Part shown: positions 45,876 to 55,781 of the stretch, one piece after another | Numbering within the stretch: the stretch's first letter is position 1 | How the letters are laid out: the number at the start of each line of letters is the position of its first letter | Origin: Nesterenkonia sphaerica | GTDB lineage: Bacteria > Actinomycetota > Actinomycetes > Actinomycetales > Micrococcaceae | Length of the DNA: 64,000 bases | Reading direction: 5' to 3' | Assembly: GCF_005771565.1 (NCBI RefSeq) | Contig: NZ_VAWA01000004.1 | Location: 124,001 to 188,000 of the forward strand | Position numbers and translations under genes: made by a program | Notes under the pieces: model-generated | Told to the model about the DNA's origin: nothing | The model's database searches: none | Seen by the model: only the letters and a program-made list of their open reading frames with translations

Positions 45876-47168
45876 ATGGCCCGAATAGGTGAGAGCTCAG
45901 ACTTATTGAAGTGCTCTTTCTGCGGCAAGTCCCAGAAGCAGGTCCGGTACAAGCTGATCGCAGGTCCCGGAGTATACATCTGTGACGAGTGCATCGAGCT
46001 GTGCAACGAGATCATCGAAGAGTACCTCAACGAGGTCCAGGAGACCTCAGAGGTGGAGCTGCCGACCCCCAAAGAGATCAAAGACTTCCTCGACGAATAC
46101 GTGGTGGGCCAGAACAAGGCCAAGCGGTCGCTGGCGGTGGCGGTCTACAACCACTACAAGCGAATCCAGGCCACCGGATCAGCCTCCAAGACCGCCTCGC
46201 TGGAGAAGGGGCCCTTGGACGAGGTGGAGATCGGTAAGTCCAATATCCTCATGGTCGGCCCCACCGGATCCGGCAAGACCTACCTGGCGCAGTCGCTGGC
46301 CAGAAAGCTGCAGGTGCCGTTCATCGTCGCCGATGCCACCAGCCTCACCGAGGCCGGGTATGTGGGCGAGGATGTGGAGAACATCCTGCTGAAGCTCATT
46401 CAGGCTGCCGACGGTGACGTCAAGAAAGCCGAACAGGGCATCGTCTATATCGACGAGATCGACAAGATCTCTCGAAAATCAGAAAACCCCTCCATCACCC
46501 GGGACGTCTCCGGGGAAGGTGTCCAGCAGGCGCTGCTGAAGATCCTGGAGGGCACCACCGCCTCGGTGGCGCCCCAGGGCGGCAGAAAGCACCCGCAGCA
46601 GGAATTCATTCAGATCGACACCTCCAATGTCCTCTTCATCGTCGCCGGTGCCTTCGCCGGGCTGGAGGACATCATCGAGTCCCGCGCCGGCCGCAAGGGC
46701 ATCGGGTTCGGCGCCCCGCTGTCCACCATCGTGCCCGGTGAGGCCAGCTATGCAGACGTGGAGCCGGAGGACCTGCACAAGTTCGGTCTGATCCCGGAGT
46801 TCATCGGCCGTCTGCCGGTGGTCGCCACAGTGGAGGAACTGGACGAGGCGGCGCTGAAGGAGATCCTCAGCAAACCCAGAAATGCCCTGCTGAAGCAGTA
46901 TCAGAAGATGTTCGCCATCGATGACGTGGAGCTGGAGTTCGACGACGACGCCATCCAGGCCGTGGTGGAGCTCGCCCAGCAGCGCGGCACCGGTGCCCGC
47001 GGGCTGCGCTCAATCCTGGAGAACGTGCTCAACCCCATGATGTTCGATCTCCCCGGAAGAGATGACATCGCCATGGTCACCATCACCGGCGAGGTGGTGC
47101 GCGAAGGAGCTGAACCCCTTCTCACCACCCGCGATGAGGCAAAAAAACTGCGCAAGAAGTCCGCGTAA
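45876..47168 (+). CDS. clpX: ATP-dependent Clp protease ATP-binding subunit ClpX
   Basis: 430 residues. N-terminal C4 zinc finger ([20 protein letters not shown] to ICDECIELC, residues 9-40) for substrate and adaptor binding; AAA+ core with Walker [13 protein letters not shown] near 127, Walker [14 protein letters not shown] near 190, the GYVGEDVE pore loop near 165, and sensor-2 [10 protein letters not shown] near 375. ClpP-binding loop IGFGAPLS is present near 270 (IGF). Unfolds proteins for the adjacent ClpP1P2. Confidence 0.97.
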   Translation: MARIGESSDLLKCSFCGKSQKQVRYKLIAGPGVYICDECIELCNEIIEEYLNEVQETSEVELPTPKEIKDFLDEYVVGQNKAKRSLAVAVYNHYKRIQATGSASKTASLEKGPLDEVEIGKSNILMVGPTGSGKTYLAQSLARKLQVPFIVADATSLTEAGYVGEDVENILLKLIQAADGDVKKAEQGIVYIDEIDKISRKSENPSITRDVSGEGVQQALLKILEGTTASVAPQGGRKHPQQEFIQIDTSNVLFIVAGAFAGLEDIIESRAGRKGIGFGAPLSTIVPGEASYADVEPEDLHKFGLIPEFIGRLPVVATVEELDEAALKEILSKPRNALLKQYQKMFAIDDVELEFDDDAIQAVVELAQQRGTGARGLRSILENVLNPMMFDLPGRDDIAMVTITGEVVREGAEPLLTTRDEAKKLRKKSA

Positions 47169-47274
47169 CACCCCCGGCGGGAGGGCCGATTCAGTCAAGT
47201 ACGGCCGTGTCGGAAACGTGATGACGTGGGGCTTCCGTTAACCTGCAACTAAGACTACTGTTCAGTCCAGGGAC

Positions 47275-47288
47275 GTGACACGTGTCAC
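47275..47288. promoter_or_regulatory. perfect 14-bp palindrome upstream of sugar ABC operon
   Basis: GTGACACGTGTCAC, perfectly self-complementary, 23 bases before the binding-protein start and overlapping the probable leader. Such a site suggests a dimeric repressor. No regulator gene is adjacent, so the factor is encoded elsewhere. Confidence 0.6.
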
Positions 47289-47311
47289 CTCGATCAGGAG
47301 GTGTAGTACTG

Positions 47312-48592
47312 GTGAAAGCACGATCAGCAGGGGCGGCCGCGGCCGCAGCGGTTCTGCTCCTATCAGGCTGCGGGGGTCAGGACGAAGTCCCCACGCTGAC
47401 CTGGTACATCAACCCCGACGACGGCGGGCAGGAGGCACTGGCGGAAAAGTGCACCGAGGAGGCCGACGGCGCCTACCGCATCCAAACCTCCCTGCTGCCC
47501 ATGGACGCTCCCGCCCAGCGCGAACAACTCGCCCGCAGGCTCGCCGCAGGCGACTCCTCGCTGGACATTATGAGCATTGACCCGCCCTTCATCCCCGAAC
47601 TCGCCACCCCCGGCTTCCTGGCGCCGGTGCCGGAAGACGTGGCAGAGCGCACCACCGAGGACACCCTGGAGGGCGCCCTGGCCGGAGCCATGTGGGGCGA
47701 CGAGCTGGTCACCGTGCCGTTCTGGGCGAACACCCAGCTCCTCTGGTACCGCGAATCCGTGGTGGAGGAGGCTGGGCTCGATATGGACGAACCAGTCACC
47801 TGGGACGAAATCATGGACGTCGCTGCCGAGCAGGACAAATATCTGGGTGTCCAAGGCATCCGGGCTGAGTCCATGACCGTATGGGTCAATGCGCTGGTGG
47901 AGTCGCAGGACGAGTCCATCCTCGTCGACCCCTCAGCGTCAGCAGACGAGCTGGAGACCAACCTCGACTCCGAGGCCGGGGCTCGGGCCGCAAGCATCAT
48001 GTCGCGCATCGGCCAGGAGGGCCTCGGCGGGCCCGGTGTCGCCTCCATGGATGAGAACCAGTCCATGTTGCTGTTCCAGCGTGAGAACGGCTCCTTCATG
48101 GTCAACTGGCCCTTTGTGTGGCCAGCCACCCTCGGTGCCGCGGATGAGGGCAGCATCGATGCCGACATTCCCGACGACATCGGCTGGACCCTCTACCCAC
48201 GGGTGGATGCCGACACTCCTACGGCGCCCCCGCTGGGCGGGATCAACCTCGGAGTCGGCGCCGAATCCGAGCACCCGGAGCTGGCCTACGAGGCCATCGA
48301 ATGCATCGTCACTCCGGAGAACCAGGCCGAATACTTTGTGACCAACGGCAATCCGCCCTCTTCGGAATCCGCATTTGACGACCCCACGGTGGAGGAGGAG
48401 TTCCCGATGGCTGATGTCATCCGTGAGTCGCTCGACATGGCCGCTCCGCGTCCGCAGACCCCGTTCTACAACGAAATATCTGAATCCATCCAGGGTCGGT
48501 TCACTCCACTCTCCGGAGTCGATGAGGACACCACGCCAGCGCGAACTGACTCCTACATCATGGAAGTCCTGCGAGGGGAGCGTCTGCTGTGA
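47312..48592 (+). CDS. carbohydrate ABC transporter substrate-binding lipoprotein
   Basis: 426 residues. Lipoprotein signal with lipobox LLLSGC (modified Cys20) after an Ala-rich segment. SBP family 1: TLTWYINPDDGGQ at the mature N-terminus, then YYRESVVEEAGLDM-like LLWYRESVVEEAGLDMDEPV near 150 and NPEQAEYFV-like ENQAEYFVTNGNPPSSESAF near 345. GTG 47312 has AGGAGG ten bases upstream; an upstream GTG at 47282 lies inside the palindrome. First gene of a four-gene importer; the binding fold suits an oligosaccharide (trehalose/maltose-like), exact sugar unknown. Confidence 0.88.
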   Translation: MKARSAGAAAAAAVLLLSGCGGQDEVPTLTWYINPDDGGQEALAEKCTEEADGAYRIQTSLLPMDAPAQREQLARRLAAGDSSLDIMSIDPPFIPELATPGFLAPVPEDVAERTTEDTLEGALAGAMWGDELVTVPFWANTQLLWYRESVVEEAGLDMDEPVTWDEIMDVAAEQDKYLGVQGIRAESMTVWVNALVESQDESILVDPSASADELETNLDSEAGARAASIMSRIGQEGLGGPGVASMDENQSMLLFQRENGSFMVNWPFVWPATLGAADEGSIDADIPDDIGWTLYPRVDADTPTAPPLGGINLGVGAESEHPELAYEAIECIVTPENQAEYFVTNGNPPSSESAFDDPTVEEEFPMADVIRESLDMAAPRPQTPFYNEISESIQGRFTPLSGVDEDTTPARTDSYIMEVLRGERLL

Positions 48593-49569
48593 CCGCCACC
48601 GCTGAAAGCACACGCAAGCAACGCCGCTCCTCCAAGAAGCCGCGCAGATCCGACCGCACCAAAGCCGAGATCCGCCTCGGCTGGCTGCTGGCCGGTCCGG
48701 CGTTCTTCGTGATGCTGGCGGTGACTGCCTACCCCATTGCCCAAGCCACCTTCGACTCGCTCTTCTCGTTCCGGCTCACCGCTCCCGACGAACGCTCGTT
48801 CGTCTTTCTCGACAACTACATTCTGCTGTTCTCCGACGGACTGTTCTGGCGGATCTTCGGCGTCACCCTGCTGATCACCGTCGTGACAGTCGCGGTAGAG
48901 CTGGTCCTGGGCTTCGCCCTGGCGCTGGTGATGCACCGGGCGCTGAAGTCGCTGCGCGGAGCGCTGCGCACCGCGATCCTGGTGCCCTACGGCATCATCA
49001 CGGTAGTGTCCGCGTTCGCCTGGTACTACATGTTCGACATCAACTCCGGCTTCGTCAACAACTGGTTCAGCTGGGTCCCGGGCATCGACAGCGACCTCGA
49101 CTGGTTCTCCAACTTCGGCACCGCGATCACCGTCATCATGGCCTCGGAGATCTGGAAGACCACACCCTTCATCGCGCTGCTGCTGCTGGCAGGTCTCGCT
49201 CAGGTCCCCGACGAACTCGTGGAAGCGGCCCGGGTGGACGGGGCCACCAAGGTCCAGCAGTTCACCCGCGTGATCATCCCGAACATGAAGGCAGCCATCA
49301 TGGTCGCCGTCCTCTTCCGCGCCCTGGACGCCTTCCGCATCTTCGACAACGTGTTCATCATGACCGGTGGTGACGCCAATACCGAAGTGCTGGCCCTGCT
49401 GGCCTACCGCCAGTCGATCTCCCGACTGGAGATCGGCCTGGGCTCCGCGGTCTCCGTGGTGCTGTTCATCTGCGTGCTGCTGCTGTGCCTGCTGGCCGTC
49501 AAAGGATTCAGAGTGGACCTCGCCAGCGGCACTGATTCGTCCGGCGGCAAGAAACAAGGGGGGAAGTGA
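48589..49569 (+). CDS. carbohydrate ABC transporter permease (MalF-type)
   Basis: 326 residues, GTG start overlapping the binding-protein stop (GTGA). A basic N-terminal tail (about 25 residues) is followed by six membrane segments. The EAA loop for the ATPase is EAARVDGATKVQQFTRVIIP near 220. Partner of the next gene; the two form the membrane channel. Confidence 0.9.
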   Translation: MTATAESTRKQRRSSKKPRRSDRTKAEIRLGWLLAGPAFFVMLAVTAYPIAQATFDSLFSFRLTAPDERSFVFLDNYILLFSDGLFWRIFGVTLLITVVTVAVELVLGFALALVMHRALKSLRGALRTAILVPYGIITVVSAFAWYYMFDINSGFVNNWFSWVPGIDSDLDWFSNFGTAITVIMASEIWKTTPFIALLLLAGLAQVPDELVEAARVDGATKVQQFTRVIIPNMKAAIMVAVLFRALDAFRIFDNVFIMTGGDANTEVLALLAYRQSISRLEIGLGSAVSVVLFICVLLLCLLAVKGFRVDLASGTDSSGGKKQGGK

Positions 49570-50420
49570 TGGCAGGCTCCAAGGGCCTCACCGGCCGGCA
49601 GAAACTGGGCTGGGCGGTCGTCTCCGTCGTCGTTCTGGTCTACGCCCTCTTCCCGGTGGCGGCGATCTTCGCCAACAGTTTCAAAACGCAGGCAGACCTG
49701 GGGAACCCGTCCTTCTGGCCGAGGAACTGGACGCTGACCCACTACGAGATGATCTTCGTCGGCGGGGCCCAGGAACTGTTCCTGACCTCACTGCGCAACA
49801 GCATCGGCATCACCCTGATCGCGACCTTCGTGGCCGTGGTGCTGGCGACCCTGTGCGCCTACGCCATCGCCCGGCTGAACTTCCCCGGCAAACGCATTAT
49901 TCTCGGTGCAGCCCTGGCAGTCTCCATCTTCCCCGTCATCTCTGTGGTAACCCCGCTGTTCAACCTATGGCGGACCATCGGGCTGTATGACACCTGGCCG
50001 GGTCTGATCATCCCCTACCTGTCGCTGACCCTGCCGATCTCCATTTGGACACTGTCCGCGTTCTTCCGGCAGATCCCCTGGGAATTGGAGCAGGCGGCCC
50101 AGGTGGACGGCGCCACCCAGTGGCAGGCCTTCCGCAAGGCGATCGTCCCGCTGGCCGCACCCGGGGTCTTCACCACCGCCATCCTCGCCTTCTTCATCGC
50201 CTGGAATGACTTCGTCTACGGAATCTCACTGACCTCCACCGAAGCTGCGCGGCCGGTCCCGGCAGCGCTGGCGTTCTTCCAGGGCGCCAGCCAGTTCGAA
50301 GAACCCACCGGGGCAATTTCGGCCGCGGCGATCGTGGTAACTATCCCCGTCGTCGTACTAGTGCTGCTGTTCCAGCGGCGAATCGTCTCCGGCCTGACCC
50401 AGGGCGCGGTCAAGGGCTAG
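49569..50420 (+). CDS. carbohydrate ABC transporter permease (MalG-type)
   Basis: 283 residues. Start ATG 49569 (GTG 49566 is alternative), overlapping the previous stop by one base as TGATG. Six membrane segments; EAA-type motif LEQAAQVDGATQWQAFRKAI near 177. Ends 32 bases before the ATPase gene, which has an AGGAAAGGA-type ribosome site. MalG-like partner of the preceding permease. Confidence 0.9.
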   Translation: MAGSKGLTGRQKLGWAVVSVVVLVYALFPVAAIFANSFKTQADLGNPSFWPRNWTLTHYEMIFVGGAQELFLTSLRNSIGITLIATFVAVVLATLCAYAIARLNFPGKRIILGAALAVSIFPVISVVTPLFNLWRTIGLYDTWPGLIIPYLSLTLPISIWTLSAFFRQIPWELEQAAQVDGATQWQAFRKAIVPLAAPGVFTTAILAFFIAWNDFVYGISLTSTEAARPVPAALAFFQGASQFEEPTGAISAAAIVVTIPVVVLVLLFQRRIVSGLTQGAVKG

Positions 50421-50452
50421 GGCTTTCAAAGGCCAAGGAAAGGAAACGTCTC

Positions 50453-51709
50453 ATGGCATCGATCACGATGAAGAATATCGTCAAGGAGTACGACGACGGC
50501 TTCCCAGCGGTCAACGACATCTCCATAGATATCGAGGACGGGGAGTTCGTGATCCTCGTCGGCCCCTCCGGCTGCGGAAAGTCCACCTTGCTGCGCATGA
50601 TCGTCGGCCTGGAGGACATCACCTCCGGTGAGATGCTCATCAACGGGGAACGCGTCAATGACAAGCCGCCGCGTGAGCGCAACCTGGCGATGGTCTTCCA
50701 GAACTATGCGCTCTATCCCCACCTGACCGTCTTTGAGAACATCGCCTTCCCGATGCGGCTGGCCAAAGGCCAGTTCAGCGATTCCGAAGTCAAGGAGAAG
50801 GTCCAAAAGGCCGCCGGGATGTTGGAGCTCACGGAGCACCTGGAGCGCAAACCTGCCAACCTCTCCGGCGGTCAGCGCCAACGCGTGGCGATGGGAAGAG
50901 CCATCGTCCGGGACGCCAACGCGTTCCTCTTTGACGAGCCGCTGAGCAACCTCGATGCCAAGCTGCGCGGACAGATGCGCGCCGAGATCTCTCAGCTGCA
51001 GCGCAGGCTCAACACCACCAGTGTGTATGTCACCCACGACCAGACGGAGGCGATGACGCTCGGTGACCGCGTCGCAGTGCTGAAGAAGGGGCTGTTGCAG
51101 CAGATCGCCTCGCCCCGAGAACTGTACGAACAGCCTGCGAACCTCTTCGTGGCAGGGTTCATCGGCGCGCCCTCGATGAACTTCCTGCCCGGCACCGTGG
51201 AGGATGGTCCGGTCGGATCCATGAGCCTGAACACGCCGCTGGGCTCCATCGAGCTGCCCGAGGAGCTGGCCGCCGCCGGCAAAGGCAGGGACATTGTGCT
51301 GGCAGGCATCCGCCCCGAGTTCTTCGCCGAGGCCTCCACGGTGGATGAGAGCAAGCGGGGCCGAGGGTCGATCGTCCGGGCAGAGCTGACCCACGTGGAA
51401 TGGCTGGGCAACGAGCAGTACGGCTACATCAGCTATGAGAACGACCCCCGTGTGGTCGACACCCTGCAGAACCTGGCACATGACATGGATGCCGATGACC
51501 TGCGCACACAGCTGGTGGTCGCGCTCGACGCCACCTCTCGGGTCCGCGGTGGTGACTCCGCGGACCTGTGGGTCGACACCCGGCGCATCCACCTGTTCGA
51601 TCCCTCCACGGGCGAGAACCTCACCCGTGATGAAGAGGCCGGTGCGGAGCTGACTCGCCTGGCGGCCGAGGACCGCAAACGCGACCGGGAGAGAACCGCC
51701 GCCGACTGA
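50453..51709 (+). CDS. ABC transporter ATP-binding protein (MalK/UgpC/MsmK type)
   Basis: 418 residues. Walker A GPSGCGKSTLLRMI near 37, Q-loop FQNYALYPHLTV near 82, signature NLSGGQRQRVAMGRAIV near 137, Walker B AFLFDEPLSNLDAKLR near 157, H-loop THDQTEAMTL near 190. After the motor domain is a C-terminal OB-like regulatory extension (about residues 235-400). Gene directly attached to its importer, though MsmK-type ATPases often serve several sugar transporters. Confidence 0.92.
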   Translation: MASITMKNIVKEYDDGFPAVNDISIDIEDGEFVILVGPSGCGKSTLLRMIVGLEDITSGEMLINGERVNDKPPRERNLAMVFQNYALYPHLTVFENIAFPMRLAKGQFSDSEVKEKVQKAAGMLELTEHLERKPANLSGGQRQRVAMGRAIVRDANAFLFDEPLSNLDAKLRGQMRAEISQLQRRLNTTSVYVTHDQTEAMTLGDRVAVLKKGLLQQIASPRELYEQPANLFVAGFIGAPSMNFLPGTVEDGPVGSMSLNTPLGSIELPEELAAAGKGRDIVLAGIRPEFFAEASTVDESKRGRGSIVRAELTHVEWLGNEQYGYISYENDPRVVDTLQNLAHDMDADDLRTQLVVALDATSRVRGGDSADLWVDTRRIHLFDPSTGENLTRDEEAGAELTRLAAEDRKRDRERTAAD

Positions 51710-51779
51710 CCCCGGGCTCTGCCGCAGGGGTGCTAAGTTGTACTCGGAACCATTTCCCGTGATGAGAAGGAGCGCCCTG

Positions 51780-52166
51780 ATGAGCAACATTCCCGCAGAT
51801 CTGAAGTACAGCGCCGAGCACGAATGGATTGGCGCAGCAGACGCCGAGGGTGTCGTTCGCATCGGAATCACGGACTTCGCTCAGGATGCGCTCGGTGAAG
51901 TGGTTTACGTGGAGCACCCCGAAGTGGGTGCCGCTGTCTCAGCCGGCGACGTCGTCGGCGAGGTGGAGTCCACCAAATCGGTCTCCGACATCTACGCTCC
52001 GGTCACCGGAGAGGTCACTGCGGTCAATTCCACGCTGGATGATCAGCCCCAGACCATCAACTCCGACCCTTACGGCGAGGGATGGCTCTTCGAGGTCAAA
52101 CTCTCCGACGCCTCCGAGACTGACAGCCTGCTCAGCGCCGAGGACTACACCCAGCAGGTGGGCTGA
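51780..52166 (+). CDS. gcvH: glycine cleavage system H protein
   Basis: 128 residues; carries a lipoyl arm that shuttles aminomethyl between GcvP, GcvT and GcvL. Lipoylation lysine K66 in GEVESTKSVSDIYAP. ATG 51780 with AGAAGGAG upstream; a longer frame exists but is not needed. No other gcv gene is adjacent. Placed before garA as in other actinobacteria. Confidence 0.95.
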   Translation: MSNIPADLKYSAEHEWIGAADAEGVVRIGITDFAQDALGEVVYVEHPEVGAAVSAGDVVGEVESTKSVSDIYAPVTGEVTAVNSTLDDQPQTINSDPYGEGWLFEVKLSDASETDSLLSAEDYTQQVG

Positions 52167-52278
52167 ACCGCCCCAGCTGTTATATAGTTGTTATCCTCAC
52201 TTCGGACCTGACCCTGCGGGCGGTCCGTCGGCCATCACAGGTGCAGTCGCACCCCACATGCACAGAGAGGAGGGCCAG

Positions 52279-52719
52279 GTGACTGAGCAGCACAAGAAGC
52301 AGCAGCCCGTCCCAGAGAGCGCGTCGGAGACCACCTCGGTGGCTCTGCCGCCGGCCAACTTGGGTCCCCTGGAAGCTCACCTCTCGGAGCAGGACATTGC
52401 CGCCATCAGTGCCCTGCCGAAGAGTTCTGCGCTGCTGATCGCGCACACCGGAGCCAACCAAGGTGCACGATTCCTGCTGGACAAGGATGAGATCACCGTA
52501 GGACGGCACCCCGAAGCTGACATCTTCCTCGACGATGTCACCGTCTCGCGGCGGCATGTGCGGATCGTCCGGGGGCAGGGCGGGTTCGAGGTACTGGATT
52601 TGGGAAGTCTCAACGGCACCTACGTCAATAACGACCGGGTGGACCGCTACCGGCTGTGCACCAATGACGAGGTTCAGGTCGGGAAGTTCCGCCTGACTTT
52701 CTACTCCGGAGGCAGCTGA
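52279..52719 (+). CDS. garA: FHA-domain regulator GarA/OdhI
   Basis: 146 residues, GTG start after GAGGAGG. C-terminal forkhead-associated domain (EITVGRHPEADIFLDDVTVS, RRHVRI, LGSLNGTYVNN) preceded by the ETTS phosphorylation motif at residues 17-20, as in mycobacterial GarA and corynebacterial OdhI. Unphosphorylated, these proteins inhibit 2-oxoglutarate dehydrogenase and alter glutamate metabolism; phosphorylation by PknG or PknA/B-type kinases releases it. The kinases are outside the window. Confidence 0.92.
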   Translation: MTEQHKKQQPVPESASETTSVALPPANLGPLEAHLSEQDIAAISALPKSSALLIAHTGANQGARFLLDKDEITVGRHPEADIFLDDVTVSRRHVRIVRGQGGFEVLDLGSLNGTYVNNDRVDRYRLCTNDEVQVGKFRLTFYSGGS

Positions 52720-52817
52720 ACCCTCCGGGGAGTGACAAATGACTGATCTTCGGCGACTCGCACGATATTCTGAGGCTGACTTCTTTCCTTCCCCTGAACC
52801 TGAAAGAGGATGCGCCC

Positions 52818-53573
52818 GTGAGTGCAACACCTGCTCGTCAGCCTAAACCGGCGGCGAAGGCCGGGCCCGCAGATACCCATGTCTTCACCATTTCGGAAGT
52901 GCTGCGTGAACTCCAGCGCGAGTTTCCGGACCTCTCAGCATCGAAGCTGAGGTTCCTCGAAGAGCGGGACCTGGTGGAGCCGGCCAGAACCCAATCCGGC
53001 TACCGCAAATACTCGGCATCCGACGTCGAACGCCTGCGTTTTATTTTGGCGCTGCAGCGGGACCGCTATATGCCCCTGGATGTCATCAAACAGACGATGG
53101 ACGCCATCGACGTCGGCGAGCAGCCGGAGGCGCTGCCGGAGTCAGCACCGGTGGGTCCCAAGGAGGTCACCGGGGAACTCGCCGCCCAGATCACCGGGCG
53201 CAGCCGCCCGATGAGCCGCAAAGAGCTGCGCGCCCTCTCCGGTGCCACCCGGGGCATGCTGGACACTCTGGAGAAGTTCCGCATCATCAGCGCCGACGTT
53301 CAGGGCAACTACAGCCATCACGATCTCAAAGCAGTCAAAGCCGTCCGGGTCCTGGCTCGTTACGGCCTGGAGCCCAAGCACCTGGTGACGCTGCGCCGTT
53401 CCGCAGATGCGGAGCTTGACCTCATCGGACGGGCCATGGCCCCGCATGCGGCCCGGAAGGACGCCGCGGCACGGGCCCGGGTCGCCGAATCCTCCAAAGA
53501 GATGCTGCAGTGCCTGAAGGATCTGCGCGCCTCCATCATGGACGCCGCTGTGGAGCGAATCGACCGCCGGTAG
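52818..53573 (+). CDS. ftsR: MerR-family regulator FtsR
   Basis: 251 residues, GTG start. N-terminal MerR helix-turn-helix (TISEVLRELQREFPDLSASK, LRFLEERDLVEPARTQSGYR, RYMPLDVIKQ). C-terminal two thirds are helical and of a type specific to this actinobacterial family. Position right after garA matches C. glutamicum FtsR, which binds the ftsZ promoter. Function here is by homology and synteny. Confidence 0.87.
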   Translation: MSATPARQPKPAAKAGPADTHVFTISEVLRELQREFPDLSASKLRFLEERDLVEPARTQSGYRKYSASDVERLRFILALQRDRYMPLDVIKQTMDAIDVGEQPEALPESAPVGPKEVTGELAAQITGRSRPMSRKELRALSGATRGMLDTLEKFRIISADVQGNYSHHDLKAVKAVRVLARYGLEPKHLVTLRRSADAELDLIGRAMAPHAARKDAAARARVAESSKEMLQCLKDLRASIMDAAVERIDRR

Positions 53574-53631
53574 CCCTCCGAGGGGCCCGTAGGGGGTCCA
53601 TCCCTCCGCCGTTCCGGCATACACTGGAAGT

Positions 53632-54189
53632 ATGGAGGACCCGCAGGTGCAGCTCGAGGTGGTGGGTGTTCGGGTGGAACTGCCCAGCAATCAGCCTGTG
53701 CTCATCCTGCGCGGGGTAGATCCGGGGACTGAGAACCTCCACGTGGCCGTGGTGGTGGGACCTGCCGAAGCGGCCGCCGTCGCCCGGGCCTTGCAGGGGG
53801 AGGTGCCACCGCGCCCCATGACTCATGATCTGCTCACCACTGTGCTGGAGAGCTGGGGCCGCGGGATCGGCGGGGTGGAGATCAGGCTCCTGGACAGCAG
53901 CACCTACGCCGGCTCGCTCCGGCTCAACAGCGGCACCACCATCGACGCCCGCGCCTCCGACGCCATCGCGGTGGCCGTGCGGGCTCAGTGTCCGATCAGC
54001 ATGGCTCGGACCACCTTGGAGGCGGTCTCTGTGACTCCCCGCTACCGTTCCTCGTCCAGCGAGCCGTCACCGGGGGCCAGCCCCGAGGCCCAGCAGCTCG
54101 CCGGCCGCGGCCCCATCTCCGAGGATGAGATCCGCGAGTTTCAGAAGTTCCTCTCTGAGGCTGACCCCGAAGACTTTGACAGGTCATGA
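53632..54189 (+). CDS. DUF151/bifunctional nuclease family protein
   Basis: 185 residues. N-terminal DUF151 fold: LEVVGVRVELPSNQPVLILR, RPMTHDLLTTVLESWG near 62, and LNSGTTIDARASDAIAVAVR near 100. C-terminal 40 residues are Ser/Pro-rich then helical (EIREFQKFLSEADPEDF). DUF151 has been reported as a nuclease in plants and Thermotoga; no such function is proven in actinobacteria. Co-directional with ftsR and the second MerR. Confidence 0.88.
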   Translation: MEDPQVQLEVVGVRVELPSNQPVLILRGVDPGTENLHVAVVVGPAEAAAVARALQGEVPPRPMTHDLLTTVLESWGRGIGGVEIRLLDSSTYAGSLRLNSGTTIDARASDAIAVAVRAQCPISMARTTLEAVSVTPRYRSSSSEPSPGASPEAQQLAGRGPISEDEIREFQKFLSEADPEDFDRS

Positions 54190-54295
54190 GACACGCCGAG
54201 CCGGAGTGCACCTGTCACCACATCCCGACGTGGCGCGGATAGACTGGCACTATCATCCGCAGCTACGTGACGCACACCACCAGAGAGGTGCCTGA

Positions 54296-54907
54296 GTGAA
54301 GGACCAACGCGCTGAACTACCGCGCACCCGCCAGCACTCCCGCCCCACGGCTCAGGACACCCTGTTTGACGACGGACTTCCTGACCTGGATGAGGACATG
54401 GGCTACCGCGGCCCGGTAGCGTGTTCGGCCGCCGGCATCACCTACCGCCAGCTGGACTACTGGGCGCGGACTAAGTTGGTCGAGCCCTCTCTGCGCAACG
54501 CCTCCGGGTCCGGGTCGGCCCGGCTCTACTCCTTCCGGGACGTGCTGGTGCTGAAGGTGGTCAAGCGGCTGCTGGACACCGGGGTGTCACTGCAGCAGAT
54601 CCGCGCGGCGATCGAGCACCTGCGCGAGCGCGGGGTCGAGGATCTCGCAGAAATCACCCTGATGTCTGACGGTGCCAGCGTGTACGAATGCACCTCCACG
54701 GACGAAGTCATCGACCTGGTCCAAGGTGGCCAGGGCGTCTTCGGAATCGCCGTGGGCCGAGTCTGGCGTGAGGTCGAAGGCAGCCTTGCAGAGCTGCCCA
54801 GGGAACGCAGCGAAGCCGCTGAGAGCGCGGAGGCAGCCCCGGCCGCCACCCCACCGGCCATGGATGAGCTGTCACAGTTGCGCGCCAAGCGCCAGCAGGC
54901 CTCCTGA
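54296..54907 (+). CDS. MerR-family regulator (second in cluster)
   Basis: 203 residues, GTG start. HTH in GPVACSAAGITYRQLDYWAR, LRNASGSGSARLYSFRDVLV and VSLQQIRAAIEHL is of the MerR_1 type. A weak hairpin GCAGC-gCACAG-gttctg-CTGTG-CTGC follows at 54926-54951. In many actinobacteria the two MerR genes flank DUF151 in this order, and may be related by duplication; the target of this one is unknown. Confidence 0.85.
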   Translation: MKDQRAELPRTRQHSRPTAQDTLFDDGLPDLDEDMGYRGPVACSAAGITYRQLDYWARTKLVEPSLRNASGSGSARLYSFRDVLVLKVVKRLLDTGVSLQQIRAAIEHLRERGVEDLAEITLMSDGASVYECTSTDEVIDLVQGGQGVFGIAVGRVWREVEGSLAELPRERSEAAESAEAAPAATPPAMDELSQLRAKRQQAS

Positions 54908-54974
54908 TCGAGGCTTCCCCCGACCGCAGCGCACAGGTTCTGCTGTGCTGCCCCTCCAGCATTAGGATGGACCC

Positions 54975-55781
54975 GTGCAGATTCTCAGTGTCTCCAGTCT
55001 GAAAGGCGGGGTCGGCAAGACCTCGGTCACCATGGGTTTGGCGTCGGCGGCCCTCCACGGGGGCGTCAGGACCCTGGTCATCGACCTGGATCCGCACGCC
55101 GATGCCACCACAGGCCTGAACGTCTCGCGCGGCGCCGGCCGGGAGGCGGCCCAGCTGCTGAAGGAGTCGCGCAAGGCCAGCATCTCAGACCACGTGGTCC
55201 GCTCCGGCTGGGTGGATCTGATGGATGCCAAGCAGCAGAAGACCGCTGTGCTCGACGTCGTGGTCGGCTCAGCGCTCTCCGCCACCTTTGACCGCCCAGA
55301 CATTCGTCCCCGAGACATGAAACGGCTGAAGACCCTGCTGAGCAGAGTCAGCGGGTATGACCTGGTGCTCGTGGATTGCCCGCCGTCACTGTCCGGGCTG
55401 ACCAGGATCGCCTGGGCGGCAGCCCACCAGGTGCTGCTGGTCGCTGAGCCCTCCCTGTTCTCCGTAGCCGGCACCGAACGCACCATGCGCGCCATCCGGA
55501 TGTTCTCCAATGAGTTCGCCCCCCAGCTCACCCAGGCAGGGGTGGTGGTGAACAGGGCGCGGGCCGACTCGGCCGAACATGAGTACCGGCTGCTGGAGAT
55601 GGAGCGCCTCTACTCGGACAAGCTCCTGCTTCCGGTGCTGGAGGAAAACCCGCATTGGCAGCAGATCCAGGGTGCGGCCTACCCGGTCCACCAGTGGCCG
55701 GGCGACCAGGTGCGGGATATGGCGAAGAGCTTCGATGAGATCCTCAAGCAGCTGGTCCCCGCCAAGAGTCTCACCTCGTGA
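54975..55781 (+). CDS. ParA/MinD-type ATPase (Walker A cytoskeletal)
   Basis: 268 residues, GTG start. Deviant Walker A KGGVGKTSV at residues 10-18, DLDPHADATTG near 38 (switch I) and VLVDCPPSLSGLTRIA near 130 (switch II). No ParB gene is next to it, and the chromosomal par locus is normally near oriC, so it is an orphan ParA-like protein; it could position a protein cargo. Overlaps mtr by GTGA, an unexplained pairing. Confidence 0.85.
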   Translation: MQILSVSSLKGGVGKTSVTMGLASAALHGGVRTLVIDLDPHADATTGLNVSRGAGREAAQLLKESRKASISDHVVRSGWVDLMDAKQQKTAVLDVVVGSALSATFDRPDIRPRDMKRLKTLLSRVSGYDLVLVDCPPSLSGLTRIAWAAAHQVLLVAEPSLFSVAGTERTMRAIRMFSNEFAPQLTQAGVVVNRARADSAEHEYRLLEMERLYSDKLLLPVLEENPHWQQIQGAAYPVHQWPGDQVRDMAKSFDEILKQLVPAKSLTS

